A stretch of 64,000 nucleotides of DNA. Source: UBA10649 sp037130755. Lineage in GTDB: Bacteria; Actinomycetota; Actinomycetes; S36-B12. The notes under the pieces are model-generated. The model was given only the letters and a program-made list of their open reading frames with translations. It was not told the DNA's origin and searched no databases. The position numbers were made by a program, and so were the translations under genes. The stretch is taken from contig JBAXSI010000009.1 of assembly GCA_037130755.1 (NCBI GenBank), forward strand, positions 16,683 to 80,682, in the 5' to 3' direction. Shown piece by piece: positions 43,672 to 52,185 of this stretch (within the stretch, counting starts at the first letter, position 1; each line of letters starts with the position of its first letter).

Positions 43672-44715
43672 CTATTCGACCGAGTCGGCAGCCGCGTCAG
43701 CGGCGGTCTCGGCGACGGGTGCTGCGGTCTCTTCGACGATCTCGACGACCTCGACCGGCTCGGCCACGTCAACGATCTCGACGACCTCCACGGCCGCTGG
43801 GGTCTCGACGACCTCGACGGCCTCGACCGGCTCGGCCACGTCAACGATCTCGACGATCTCGACGACCTCCACGGCCTCCACGGCCTCCACGGCCGCTGGG
43901 GTCTCGGCGACCACGGGAGCCTCGGCAGCCACGGGGGTCTCGACGACCTCCGAACCGGCGAGCAGCTCACGCTCCCAGTCGGCCAGGGGCTCCTCGACGG
44001 TCGTGCTGTCAGCCACCGCACCACCGGCGCGGGCCATGAGGCCAGCGGCGACGGCGTCGGCGATGACGCGGGTGAGCAGGGCGACCGAACGAATCGCGTC
44101 GTCGTTGCCCGGGATCGGGAAGTCGACCTCGTCGGGATCGCAGTTGGTGTCGAGCACCGCGATGACCGGGATGTTCAGCTTGCGGGCCTCACCGACGGCG
44201 ATGTGCTCCTTCTTGGTGTCGACGATCCACACTGCGCTGGGCACCTTGGTCATCTCGCGGATGCCGCCGAGGGTCTTGACGAGCTTGTCCTTCTCGCGGC
44301 TGAGGACGAGCAGCTCCTTCTTGGTCATGCCCGAGCCGGCCACGTCGTCGTAGTCGATGAGCTCGAGCTCCTTGAGGCGCTGGATCCTCTTGTGCACGGT
44401 CTGGAAGTTGGTGAGCATGCCGCCCAGCCACCGCTGGTTCACGTAGGGCATGCCGACGCGCGTCGCCTGCTCGGCGATGGCCTCCTGGCCTTGCTTCTTG
44501 GTGCCGATGAACATGACCGTGCCACCATGGGCGACGGTCTCCTTGACGAACTCGTAGGCGCGGTCGATGAACGACAGCGACTGCTGGAGATCGATGATGT
44601 AGATGCCATTGCGCTCGGTGAAGATGAATCGCTTCATCTTCGGGTTCCAGCGGCGGGTCTGATGCCCGAAGTGGACACCGCTTTCGAGCAATTGACGCAT
44701 GGTCACGACGGCCAT
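43672..44715 (-). CDS. rpsB: 30S ribosomal protein S2 with a long acidic tail
   Basis: 347 aa against about 240-300 in most bacteria. The core is normal: MRQLLESGVHFGHQTRRWNPKMKRFIFTERNG at the start, VMFIGTKKQGQEAI, YVNQRWLGGMLTNF and PVIAVLDTNCDPDEVDFPIPGNDDAIRS. After about residue 258 comes a tail made almost only of Val, Glu, Ala, Ile, Pro and Thr with repeated VVEIVDVAEPVE units, encoded by a 72-bp duplication. ATG at 44715 with AGGAG; the longer frame to 44817 has no ribosome-binding site. First gene of the rpsB-tsf string. Confidence 0.95.
   Translation of the reverse strand: MAVVTMRQLLESGVHFGHQTRRWNPKMKRFIFTERNGIYIIDLQQSLSFIDRAYEFVKETVAHGGTVMFIGTKKQGQEAIAEQATRVGMPYVNQRWLGGMLTNFQTVHKRIQRLKELELIDYDDVAGSGMTKKELLVLSREKDKLVKTLGGIREMTKVPSAVWIVDTKKEHIAVGEARKLNIPVIAVLDTNCDPDEVDFPIPGNDDAIRSVALLTRVIADAVAAGLMARAGGAVADSTTVEEPLADWERELLAGSEVVETPVAAEAPVVAETPAAVEAVEAVEVVEIVEIVDVAEPVEAVEVVETPAAVEVVEIVDVAEPVEVVEIVEETAAPVAETAADAAADSVE
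43749..43920 (-). repeat. Imperfect repeats encoding the S2 tail, including a 72-bp period
   Basis: The plus-strand stretch CCTCGACCGGCTCGGCCACG onward at 43749 recurs at 43821, 72 bp (24 codons) later, for about 36 identical bases. Shorter TCGACGACC and TCCACGGCC units fill the rest. Confidence 0.7.
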
Positions 44716-45031
44716 GGATGCACTCCTCTTTCGCGCAGGCCCCAGTGGAGCCGACGCAGTCGGTTGTCGGCTCCGGACGGGTGTCCGAGGCCCCTGAGGA
44801 CCCCCGGTGCTGCGCACCCGCCGAGGCGGGACCGACCAGCACGCGGCCGCGGGACGTGCCCGCGGATACGGGTCATGCGAATTCCCTCGTGGCCGGAAGG
44901 CCCTTCGGGTTCCCCCATCCTACGGGCTGGCCGCCCATGCTCTGTCCACAGGGCGTCCCAGGGCCTGGCCCGGGCCCCCAGCAGGCGCCGACGACGAGCG
45001 GCGGGCCCCTGAGACGGGCCACGGTGACCCG
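44716..45031. promoter_or_regulatory. 316-bp divergent region: rpsB leader and upstream region of the M23 gene
   Basis: On the minus strand TAGGAT (44922-44917) is a possible rpsB -10, giving a leader of about 200 nt. That leader contains a perfect 9-bp hairpin at 44747-44774 (GGAGCCGAC/GTCGGCTCC, 10-nt loop) 32 nt before the rpsB start, and a second GC-rich stem near 44820-44835. Leader structures in rpsB mRNAs can mediate S2 feedback control; whether this one does is unknown. No gene was recognised in the region. Confidence 0.4.
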
Positions 45032-45766
45032 ATGGTCCCCTCCTGCCTGCTCCTCACCCTTGCCCTCGGCCTGGGTGCGCCCGCGGCTCCCCTCCCGGCC
45101 CCCGGCCAATGGCCGGTGGATCCGCCCACCATCGTCCGGGCGTTCTCGCCGCCGGCCGTCTCCTGGGGAGCCGGCCACCGAGGAGTCGACCTGGCTGCCA
45201 GCACGGGGCAGCCGGTCAGGTCGATGGCGGCCGGCGTGATCGGGTTCGTCGGCGTCGTGGCGGGCGTGCCCGTGGTCGCGGTCGGCTATCCCGGCCAGCC
45301 GGGTCTTCGGTCGACCTACGAGCCGGTCGTGCCTCTAGTGGCCGTCGGCGACGACGTCGAGGCCGGCACCGTGATCGGAACGGTGGCGGACAGCGGCGGC
45401 CATTGCGGAGGCGCGGCCGGCTGCCTGCATGTCGGCCTGCGGACCGACTCGCGCTACCTCGATCCGCGTCTGCTCGTCGCCCGCGTGCCGGCCATCCTCA
45501 AGCCACCGTCCCGAATGGCCATCCGAACTCGCCAGGCGACGGGCTCACTCCGGCTCGGACTCCAGGGCGGCCCGCGGGTGCGCCTGGGCGAACGTGGCCC
45601 GCAGTCGCTCCACCGACACATGGGTGTACCGCTGCGTGGTCGCCAGCGAAGAGTGGCCGAGCAGTTCTTGCACGGTGCGCAGGTCGGCCCCACCTTCGAG
45701 CACGTGCGTCGCTGCGGTGTGCCGGAGTCCGTGCGGGGCGATGCTCGGCACGCCTGCGTCCGATGA
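45032..45766 (+). CDS. Exported M23-family (LytM-like) peptidase domain protein
   Basis: 244 aa. A signal peptide (MVPSCLLLTLALGLGAPAAPLPA) leads into WPVDPPTIVRAFSPPAVSWGAGHRGVDLAASTGQPVRS, containing the HxxxD zinc motif. TYEPVVPLVAVGDDVEAGTVIGTV follows. The usual second motif HxH is CLHVGL, so its first His is Cys, as I recall for many actinobacterial relatives. Domain similarity ends near SRYLDPRLLVARVP (about residue 155). The last about 75 residues run 222 bp into xerC on the other strand and look like antisense sequence, so the natural stop may have been lost. Likely cell-wall related; catalytic competence uncertain. Confidence 0.72.
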   Translation: MVPSCLLLTLALGLGAPAAPLPAPGQWPVDPPTIVRAFSPPAVSWGAGHRGVDLAASTGQPVRSMAAGVIGFVGVVAGVPVVAVGYPGQPGLRSTYEPVVPLVAVGDDVEAGTVIGTVADSGGHCGGAAGCLHVGLRTDSRYLDPRLLVARVPAILKPPSRMAIRTRQATGSLRLGLQGGPRVRLGERGPQSLHRHMGVPLRGRQRRVAEQFLHGAQVGPTFEHVRRCGVPESVRGDARHACVR

Positions 45767-46510
45767 CAGTCGATGGACCACTCGGCGCACCGTCCGCTGG
45801 TCGATGCGCGAGCCGCGGGCGCCCACGAAGAGCGGGCCACGCGGTCCCGACGCGGGTGTCAGCGATCCGCGAACAGCGAGCCAGTCGGTGAGCGCCCGCT
45901 CCGCAGGGACGCCATAAGGCACCGTCCGCTGCTTGCCGCCCTTGCCCAGGACGCGCAGTGTCCGGCTCCCCGGATCGACATCATCGACGTCCACCGAGCA
46001 CAGTTCCGCCACGCGGATTCCCGTCGCGTACAGCAGTTCCACCATGGCTCGATTGCGAATCGCGACGGGGTCGCCGTCGTCGGCCGCCACTGCCGCGACG
46101 TCCATCACTGCCGTCGCCTCGGCGGCGTCCAGCACGGTGGGGAGGGTGCGAGCCACGCGCGGACTGGCCAGCCGCTCCCCGACGTCGGTGTCGGCGAGGC
46201 CTCGCCTGGCACACCAGCCCGTGAAGGCTCGGGCCGACGCCGCCCGCCTGGCGATCGTCGCCCGTGACATGCCGTGCGCGCCGTGCAGAGCCAGCCAGGC
46301 GCGCAGGTCGCCGAGGGAGATCGCGCCGGGAGACACGACCCCGCGAGCTGTCACGAACGCGAGCAGGTCACTCACATCGCCGGTGTACGCCCTTACGGTG
46401 TGCGGACTGCGGCCGCGCTCGTCGCGCACGTGCGCGACGAAGCCCTCGAGCGCCTCGGCCAAAGCAGTGGGCAGGCGAGCAGGCTCAGCGGCTGGCTCGG
46501 CGGCGGTCAC
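45545..46510 (-). CDS. xerC: Tyrosine recombinase XerC
   Basis: 321 aa. N-terminal SAM-like domain (LEGFVAHVRDERGRSPHTVRAYTGDVSDLLAFV). Catalytic residues: R in YATGIRVAEL, K in GKGGKQRTVP, HxxR in APHGLRHTAATH, H in LLGHSSLATTQRY, and the nucleophile Tyr in QRYTHVS. It resolves chromosome dimers at dif with XerD. The GTG at 46510 is used here; GGGGAG abuts it, which is closer than ideal, so the exact start is uncertain. Sits between dprA and the M23 gene as in many actinobacteria. Confidence 0.9.
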   Translation of the reverse strand: MTAAEPAAEPARLPTALAEALEGFVAHVRDERGRSPHTVRAYTGDVSDLLAFVTARGVVSPGAISLGDLRAWLALHGAHGMSRATIARRAASARAFTGWCARRGLADTDVGERLASPRVARTLPTVLDAAEATAVMDVAAVAADDGDPVAIRNRAMVELLYATGIRVAELCSVDVDDVDPGSRTLRVLGKGGKQRTVPYGVPAERALTDWLAVRGSLTPASGPRGPLFVGARGSRIDQRTVRRVVHRLSSDAGVPSIAPHGLRHTAATHVLEGGADLRTVQELLGHSSLATTQRYTHVSVERLRATFAQAHPRAALESEPE

Positions 46511-46599
46511 CTCCCCATGGTGACAAGGCCGCGGCGGATCGCTCGTCAGGCGCGCGGCCAAGTGTGGATTCACGCGTTGGCCTTCCGACCCCAATGACG

Positions 46600-47715
46600 T
46601 CAGGCGCGCCCCGGGGCCAGTCGCCATCCGCCCGGCTCGTGCGTGACCCAGCCCGCGGCCTCCAGCACACCCAGTGCGGCCCACGTGTCCTCGGCTGCCA
46701 GGCCTGCCAGCCGGCTGGCCTCCTGGGGGTCGACTGCCCGGCGACCGGGCAACGCGTCGAGCACTCGACGTTCGACCACGGTCAGCGCATCGCGCTCGGA
46801 CCTGCGGCCATGGCCGCCTCCCTCCGGCCTGCCGAGGTCGAGCATGCCGAGGATCTCGTCGACCGAGCCGACCAGAACCGCCTGCGCATCCCGGATCATG
46901 CGATGACAGCCGGCGGAGGCCGGGGAGGTCACTGGCCCGGGCACCGCGAACAGTGGACGGTTCATGGCGGTGGCCGCTTGAGCCGTGGCCATCGTCCCCG
47001 ATCGCTCTGCTGCCTCGACGACGACGGTGGCCCGCGTGAGGGCCGCGATCACGCGGTTGCGGGTGAGGAATCGCTGCCGGCGCACGGACTCCCCCATCGG
47101 CGACTCGCTCACGACCAGCCCGTCATCGGCGATCCGGGCGATCAGCGCATCGTGTGCGCGTGGGTAAGGCACATCGACCCCGCCGGCCAGCACGCAGCCC
47201 GTCATGCCGTCGGCGGCGAGTGCTCCACGGTGCGCGGCCGCGTCGATGCCGAAGGCGCCTCCCGACACGATGGCCCAGCCCTCGCCCGCGAGTTCCGCCG
47301 CCCAGCAGCGGGCCACCTCCTCGCCGTAGCCCGTGCAGGCGCGAGCCCCGACCATGGCGACACTGCGCAGGGCCGCCAGACGGAGGTTCGCCGCTCCTGC
47401 CACCCATAGGGCGTAGGGCGCCGCCTCACCGAGATCGTCCAACTGCGAGGGCCATTCACGATCTGCTCGGGTCACGATCCGCGCCTGGCAGGACGCTGCG
47501 CGTTCTTCGGCAGCAAACAGCGCGACCGAATCGAGTCGGGCCGCCAGTGCTCCTTGATGGCGCAGCCCCGTGGTGCCGTCGACGATCCGGTCGACAACAG
47601 CACGCGGCCCCTCCGACAGCACCAGGCGGCCCACCTGCCGGTCCCCGGGTTCGACCACGTGGGCCAGCGCAATCCACGCCTGCCGCTCCAACGACTCCCC
47701 TTCCACCGACGTCAC
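46600..47715 (-). CDS. dprA: DNA-processing protein DprA
   Basis: 371 aa. The Rossmann-like DprA core shows VAMVGARACTGYGEEVA, AIVSGGAFGIDAAAHRGAL, GVDVPYPRAHDALI, RQRFLTRNRVIAAL and VVVEAAERSGTMATAQAA. A C-terminal winged-helix-like segment (DPQEASRLAGLAAEDTWAALGVLEAAGWV) follows. It loads RecA on incoming single-stranded DNA. The GTG start at 47715 overlaps the comM stop (GTGA); the frame is open upstream to 47961 but antisense-like. The N-terminal about 85 residues are helical. Confidence 0.92.
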   Translation of the reverse strand: MTSVEGESLERQAWIALAHVVEPGDRQVGRLVLSEGPRAVVDRIVDGTTGLRHQGALAARLDSVALFAAEERAASCQARIVTRADREWPSQLDDLGEAAPYALWVAGAANLRLAALRSVAMVGARACTGYGEEVARCWAAELAGEGWAIVSGGAFGIDAAAHRGALAADGMTGCVLAGGVDVPYPRAHDALIARIADDGLVVSESPMGESVRRQRFLTRNRVIAALTRATVVVEAAERSGTMATAQAATAMNRPLFAVPGPVTSPASAGCHRMIRDAQAVLVGSVDEILGMLDLGRPEGGGHGRRSERDALTVVERRVLDALPGRRAVDPQEASRLAGLAAEDTWAALGVLEAAGWVTHEPGGWRLAPGRA

Positions 47716-49235
47716 CCCGTCCAGGGCAGGGCCGCGCCCCGCAGCGTGAGGGCCCTCGCGACGTCGTCGCGGCTCGGGGCCTCCCGACCGGCGAGGTCCG
47801 CGATCGTCCAGGCCATGCGCAGCACTCGGTCGGGTCCGCGCAGGTTGGCAGCCCGGCGCTCCACGTCTACAAGGAAGTCGGCTGCAGCGCCCGACAGAGG
47901 CCAGCGGCGACGCAGTTCGCCGGCGGGCACTGCCGCGTTCGTCGACCACCGGCTCCCGCAAAGCCTGGCCCGGCTGCGATCACGGGCCGCTTCGACCCGG
48001 ACGCGCATCGTGGCGCTGTCGTCGGGCGCCCGAACGGCGGCGAGCTCCGCGGTGGCCGGGCGGGTGACGGCGAGACGGATGTCGACCCTGTCGAGGAGGG
48101 GACCGGACAGCCGGGCGGCGTAGCGCCGCAGCGCAGCGGGCGGGCACGAGCACTCGTGCCCTGCACCCACCCTGAGTCCGCACGGGCATGGGTTCGCGGC
48201 GAGCACCAGTTGGAATGTCGCCGGCAACAGCCCACTCCAGCCGCTGCGGGCAAGCCGGATCAGCCCCGACTCCAACGGCTGCCGCAATCCCTCGAGCACG
48301 GGCCGGGCGAACTCCGGGGCCTCGTCGAGGAACAGCACGCCGCGATGGGCGAGCGTCACTGCGCCGGGGGCGACTCGCGACCCGTGCACCGCCCCCAGGA
48401 TCGCCGCCGTCGACGCGGAGTGGTGCGGGGCCTGAAACGGCGGGCGCGTGAAGCACGACGCCGACCGCGATCCCCCGGCGACAGCCGCGATGGCGGCGAC
48501 GTCCAACGCCTCGTTGTCGTCCAGGTCAGGCAGGATGCCGGGCAGCCGCTCGGCGAGGAGAGTCTTTCCGACGCCAGGCGGGCCGACGAACGCGACGTGG
48601 TGACCGCCGGCGGCCGCAACCTCGAGTGCGAAGCGCGCGTGCTCGTGCCCCCGCACGTCACGGAAGTCCGAGCCCAGAGTCGCATCGAACGCCGGCTCGG
48701 ACATGACCGCCTCCCCTGCGTCGCGACCGCTGACGATCTCGACGACCTGCGCGAGGTCACGCGCAAGATGGACCCCCACGCCCGAAAGCCGGGAGACGTC
48801 GGCGGCCCCCTCGACGGGCACGATCACGCGAGCAAGGCCCGCCGCCCGCGCTGCCAGCGCACCGGCGAGCGCACCGCCGGTGCCGTGCAGCCGGCCGTCG
48901 AGCCCCAATTCACCGATGAAGGCAACGTCACTCACATCAGGCCCCTGCAACTGACCGCTGGCCAGCAGCACACCGACGGCGATGGGCAGGTCGAGGCCAG
49001 CGCCGAGCTTGCGCACCTCTGCTGGCGACAAGTTGATGGTGACGCGCTGGTTCGGCCACGTCGCCCCGACTGCCGTGATCGCCGACCGCGCACGCCATCG
49101 CGACTCGTTCACCGATGCGTCAGGCAGCCCCACGACTCCGACGCTGGGCAGGCCCGTGGCGACCTCGACCTCGACGCGGACCATCGCTCCCCGCACGCCC
49201 GAGAGCACGACGCCGTTCACGTGTGACAGCGCCAC
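47712..49235 (-). CDS. comM: YifB/ComM-family Mg-chelatase-like AAA+ ATPase
   Basis: 507 aa. The N-terminal Lon-S16-like domain (SVGVVGLPDASVNESRWRARSAI, NLSPAEVRKLGAGLDLPIAV) precedes AAA+ motifs: Walker A FVGPPGVGKTLLAERLPGIL and Walker B GVLFLDEAPEFARPVLEGLRQPLE. A Cys-rich ANPCPCGLRVGAGHECSC segment is typical of the family, as is the C-terminal chelatase helical part. ComM helicases promote branch migration in natural transformation and recombination. GTG start 3 bp after yraN, no clear Shine-Dalgarno, so probably coupled. Confidence 0.92.
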   Translation of the reverse strand: MALSHVNGVVLSGVRGAMVRVEVEVATGLPSVGVVGLPDASVNESRWRARSAITAVGATWPNQRVTINLSPAEVRKLGAGLDLPIAVGVLLASGQLQGPDVSDVAFIGELGLDGRLHGTGGALAGALAARAAGLARVIVPVEGAADVSRLSGVGVHLARDLAQVVEIVSGRDAGEAVMSEPAFDATLGSDFRDVRGHEHARFALEVAAAGGHHVAFVGPPGVGKTLLAERLPGILPDLDDNEALDVAAIAAVAGGSRSASCFTRPPFQAPHHSASTAAILGAVHGSRVAPGAVTLAHRGVLFLDEAPEFARPVLEGLRQPLESGLIRLARSGWSGLLPATFQLVLAANPCPCGLRVGAGHECSCPPAALRRYAARLSGPLLDRVDIRLAVTRPATAELAAVRAPDDSATMRVRVEAARDRSRARLCGSRWSTNAAVPAGELRRRWPLSGAAADFLVDVERRAANLRGPDRVLRMAWTIADLAGREAPSRDDVARALTLRGAALPWTG

Positions 49236-49238
49236 CGG

Positions 49239-49595
49239 CTAGGAGATCCCGCGCAGGTGTTGCAGGGTCGGTGCGCCCACGAGGGGCTGGATGATGCCGA
49301 TCACGTCGAAGCGGATCTCGGGCACGTGCACCTGCTGCTCGTCGAGCCAGCGGATCACCAGCTGCCGCATGCGTCGGACCTTGCGCGGGCCAACGGCCTG
49401 GAACGGGCCGCCGTAGTCATTGCTGCGACGGGTCTTCACCTCGCACACGACCAGGCAGCCGCCGTCGCGGGCGATGATGTCGAGCTCGCCCACCGAGCAG
49501 CGCCAGTTGCGGGCCAGCACGATCAGCCCGGTGCTCTCCAGGTACTGCGCGGCGATGTCCTCGCCGTACTTGCCGAGTGCATCCTTCGCCCGCAC
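49239..49595 (-). CDS. YraN/UPF0102 family putative endonuclease
   Basis: 118 aa. RAKDALGKYGEDIAAQYLE opens the family; the nuclease-like core is GELDIIARDGGCLVVCEVKTRRS, with D and ExK of a restriction-endonuclease fold. Two GTG codons compete: that at 49604 is itself part of the GGAGGTGAG Shine-Dalgarno of the GTG at 49595, so 49595 is chosen and gives the canonical RAKDALG start. Function unproven. Coupled to comM and dprA, as is common. Confidence 0.88.
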   Translation of the reverse strand: MRAKDALGKYGEDIAAQYLESTGLIVLARNWRCSVGELDIIARDGGCLVVCEVKTRRSNDYGGPFQAVGPRKVRRMRQLVIRWLDEQQVHVPEIRFDVIGIIQPLVGAPTLQHLRGIS

Positions 49596-49741
49596 GGGCC
49601 TCACCTCCGCGTGCGAGCCTCGCGGAGTGCTGCGCTATCGGACAGGTGCAGTGGGCAGCCTGTGGACGCACGCCATCAAGCGGTCTTGCTGTGGACGTCG
49701 GCGGCGGGCCAGGACAGCCACCGCCAAGAGTCAAGGCCGCG

Positions 49742-50650
49742 CTAGGTGGCCGGGCCCTCCGCCAGAAGTTGGTCGCGCACCTGCCCGAGGTCGGCCTTGG
49801 TGGCGGCGTCGACGACCGGGAACTGGGGATCGATGGTCATCAGCGTGTGCGCCATGATCGCTGATACGCAGATCCGGGCGAACCACTTGTGGTCGGCCGG
49901 AACCACGTACCAGGGCGCCCACTCCGTGCTCGTGTTGGAGAGCATCTCCGAGTACGCCTTCTGGTAGTCGTCCCAGTAGCCGCGCTCCTTCACGTCGGCC
50001 GCGGAGAACTTCCAGTTCTTGTCCGGCACGTCAAGGCGCTCCAGGAAGCGCCTGCGCTGCTCCTCCTTCGACAGGTTCAAGAAGATCTTCACCACGACGA
50101 AACCGTTCTCGACGAGGTAGTGCTCCCACTCGTTGATCTGGCGGTAGCGCCGCTTCCACACGTCCCTGCCGCGTGCGGCCTTGGGCAGCTGCTGGTGCTC
50201 GAGGATGGACGGGTGCACCCGCACGACGAGGACCTCCTCGTAGTGCGAGCGATTGAAGATCGCGATCTCGCCGCGACGGGGCAGCGCCTTGTTCGTGCGC
50301 CAGAGGTAGTCGTGGTCGAGCTCCTCCGTGGACGGCGCCTTGAAACTGTGGACTGAGACGCCCTGCGGGTTGACGCCGCTCATCACGTGACGGATGGTCC
50401 CGTCCTTACCCGCCGCATCGAGGGCCTGAAGGCACATGAGGACGCCGTACGTGTCCTGGGCGGCCAGCCGCTCCTGGTACTCGGACATCACCTCGACGCC
50501 GCGCTTGAGCAACTCGACGCCGTCCTCCTTCTTGACGAAGCTGGCCTTGTATCCCGAGTCGAAGTCCTTCGACAGCACGATCTTCTTCCCGGCAGGTACC
50601 CGCAGTGGCTCGATGAACTTCGCCAACGCCGCGTCGCGCTTGTCGACCAT
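49742..50650 (-). CDS. ppk2: Polyphosphate kinase 2 family protein
   Basis: 302 aa. The Walker A-like LQALDAAGKDGTIRHVMSGVNPQGVSVHSFKAPS and Walker B region IAIFNRSHYEEVLVVRVHP are intact. The lid RRRFLERLDVPDKNWKFSAADVKERGYWDDY completes the PPK2 fold. It transfers phosphate between polyphosphate and nucleotides, more probably an AMP/ADP-phosphorylating type; the class is not certain. ATG overlaps nothing; 1 bp separates it from the rnhB stop. It sits between rnhB and yraN, which are usually adjacent. Confidence 0.88.
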   Translation of the reverse strand: MVDKRDAALAKFIEPLRVPAGKKIVLSKDFDSGYKASFVKKEDGVELLKRGVEVMSEYQERLAAQDTYGVLMCLQALDAAGKDGTIRHVMSGVNPQGVSVHSFKAPSTEELDHDYLWRTNKALPRRGEIAIFNRSHYEEVLVVRVHPSILEHQQLPKAARGRDVWKRRYRQINEWEHYLVENGFVVVKIFLNLSKEEQRRRFLERLDVPDKNWKFSAADVKERGYWDDYQKAYSEMLSNTSTEWAPWYVVPADHKWFARICVSAIMAHTLMTIDPQFPVVDAATKADLGQVRDQLLAEGPAT

Positions 50651-50651
50651 G

Positions 50652-51347
50652 TCATGTCCTCCCGTTGGGGTCCGCTTCCTCGCGGTCCGGTAGTCGCCAA
50701 CTTCGTCGATGCTGATCGCAGGTGCCGCGCAGCCGGATCGCCTCGAGGTGCTCCGGCGTGGCGTAGCCCTTGTTCTCGTCCCAACGGTAGTCCGGATGGA
50801 CGTGCGACAGGGTCATCATGAGGTCATCTCGCTCGGTCTTGGCCAGCACGCTTGCGGCAGCGACCGAAGAGCACGTCATGTCCGCTTTGACCCGTGTCAC
50901 GACGGGCGCGACGGACGTCACCGGTCCCGGCTCATCGAACATGGACTCCTGTGCGGGTGGGGTCAACCAGTCGTGGCTGCCGTCGAGCAGGATGACGTCC
51001 GGCTCCTCGCCCAGGGCCGCCAGCGCCCGGTGCCCGGCCAGGCGGAGGGCCGCGATGATCCCCACGGCATCGATCTCACTTGCCGAGGCGTGCCCCACGG
51101 CGTAGCCCAAGGCCCATCGGCGGATCCGCGGAGCGAGCACCTGGCGCCGCTCGGGTGTCAGGAGCTTGCTGTCGCGCACTCCGGCAGGGGCGCTGCGGAC
51201 GGTGGCATCGATGAGAACCATCCCGACAGTGACCGGACCGCTCAGCGCGCCACGCCCCACCTCGTCGACCGAGCACAGGAGCCTTGCTCCCGAGCCGAGG
51301 AGCTGACGTTCGTACCGCAGCGTCGGCGCGGACGATCCGGACGGCAC
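50652..51347 (-). CDS. rnhB: Ribonuclease HII
   Basis: 231 aa. LLCSVDEVGRGALSGPVTVGMVLI carries the first catalytic Asp and Glu, DSKLLTPERRQVLAPRIRR follows, and the third and fourth acids are in VILLDGSHDW and VAAASVLAKTERD. Removes ribonucleotides from DNA. GTG start with GGAG 8 nt upstream, 4 bp after the second lepB stop. Confidence 0.93.
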   Translation of the reverse strand: MPSGSSAPTLRYERQLLGSGARLLCSVDEVGRGALSGPVTVGMVLIDATVRSAPAGVRDSKLLTPERRQVLAPRIRRWALGYAVGHASASEIDAVGIIAALRLAGHRALAALGEEPDVILLDGSHDWLTPPAQESMFDEPGPVTSVAPVVTRVKADMTCSSVAAASVLAKTERDDLMMTLSHVHPDYRWDENKGYATPEHLEAIRLRGTCDQHRRSWRLPDREEADPNGRT

Positions 51348-51351
51348 CGCG

Positions 51352-52185
51352 CTACTCCGATGACCCGTCCGACGATCCCGAGGATCCCGGGGTGCCCATC
51401 TGGGCCGGCGTGGTCGGCGCCACGCCCAGCGGACCGTCGGCGATCGCGGGCGTGCCGAAGATGTCAGGGATGGGCACCGTCGAAAGGTGGGCGAGCGGCC
51501 ACAGCACGACGATCACGCGCCCCACGACGTCGTCAACGGGGACGGCCCCGTTGTTCGTGTCGAGGTGGTAGCGCGAGTCGCGCGAGTCGCCGCGATTGTC
51601 ACCCATCACGAACACGCTCTTGGGCGGCACTACGACATCGAACTTCACTTGGTCGGTGGGCGCCTTGATGTAGTCCTCGAGCAGCGGAACCCCGTTGAGG
51701 ACGATGTGGCCTTGAACGTCGCAGCACTGCACGCGATCGCCCGCGACTCCGATGGCTCGCTTCACGAGGTCCTGGCCGGTGTCGCTGGGCAGCAGGCCGA
51801 TGAACGTCAGCGCCGTGCGCACGGTCCCGCGCACGCCTGCGGCCGGTGGCGGTGGGGCCTCGAGCCAGCCGCCGGGGTCCTTGAAGACGACGACCTCGCC
51901 GCGGGAGACGCCCGACATGGTCTTGGTGATCTTGGAGGCGATGATGCGGTCGCCGATCAGCAGCGTGTCCTCCATGGACGCGCTCGGAACGTAGAAGGCC
52001 TGCACCAGGAAGGCGCGCACGAGTGCGGACAGGACCAGCGCCGAGATCACGATGATGGCGGTCTCGCGCAGCCACCGGCCGGTCCCGCCACCGGACGGCC
52101 GCGGTGACTGGCCGCGCGCATGCCGTCCGCGTCCCTGCGGGGCATCGGGCAACTGCTCGCGCGGGTCACGCGCCGAGACCGCCAC
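51352..52185 (-). CDS. lepB: Signal peptidase I, second copy
   Basis: 277 aa. A long cytoplasmic N terminus (about 55 residues, basic) precedes one membrane helix (TAIIVISALVLSALVRAFLV). The catalytic Ser is in YVPSASMEDTL and the Lys in DLVKRAIGVAGD; FVMGDNRGDSRDSR is the conserved box E. Gly/Ser-rich C terminus. Its GTG overlaps the stop of the upstream lepB by one base (TAGTG), so both are made together. Removes signal peptides at the outer face of the membrane. Two adjacent copies are usual in actinobacteria. Confidence 0.9.
   Translation of the reverse strand: MAVSARDPREQLPDAPQGRGRHARGQSPRPSGGGTGRWLRETAIIVISALVLSALVRAFLVQAFYVPSASMEDTLLIGDRIIASKITKTMSGVSRGEVVVFKDPGGWLEAPPPPAAGVRGTVRTALTFIGLLPSDTGQDLVKRAIGVAGDRVQCCDVQGHIVLNGVPLLEDYIKAPTDQVKFDVVVPPKSVFVMGDNRGDSRDSRYHLDTNNGAVPVDDVVGRVIVVLWPLAHLSTVPIPDIFGTPAIADGPLGVAPTTPAQMGTPGSSGSSDGSSE

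Noticed and set aside
43719..44039. Pro/Arg-rich frame opposite the S2 tail
   Set aside because: Antisense of the Glu/Val/Ala repeats, with no start signal.
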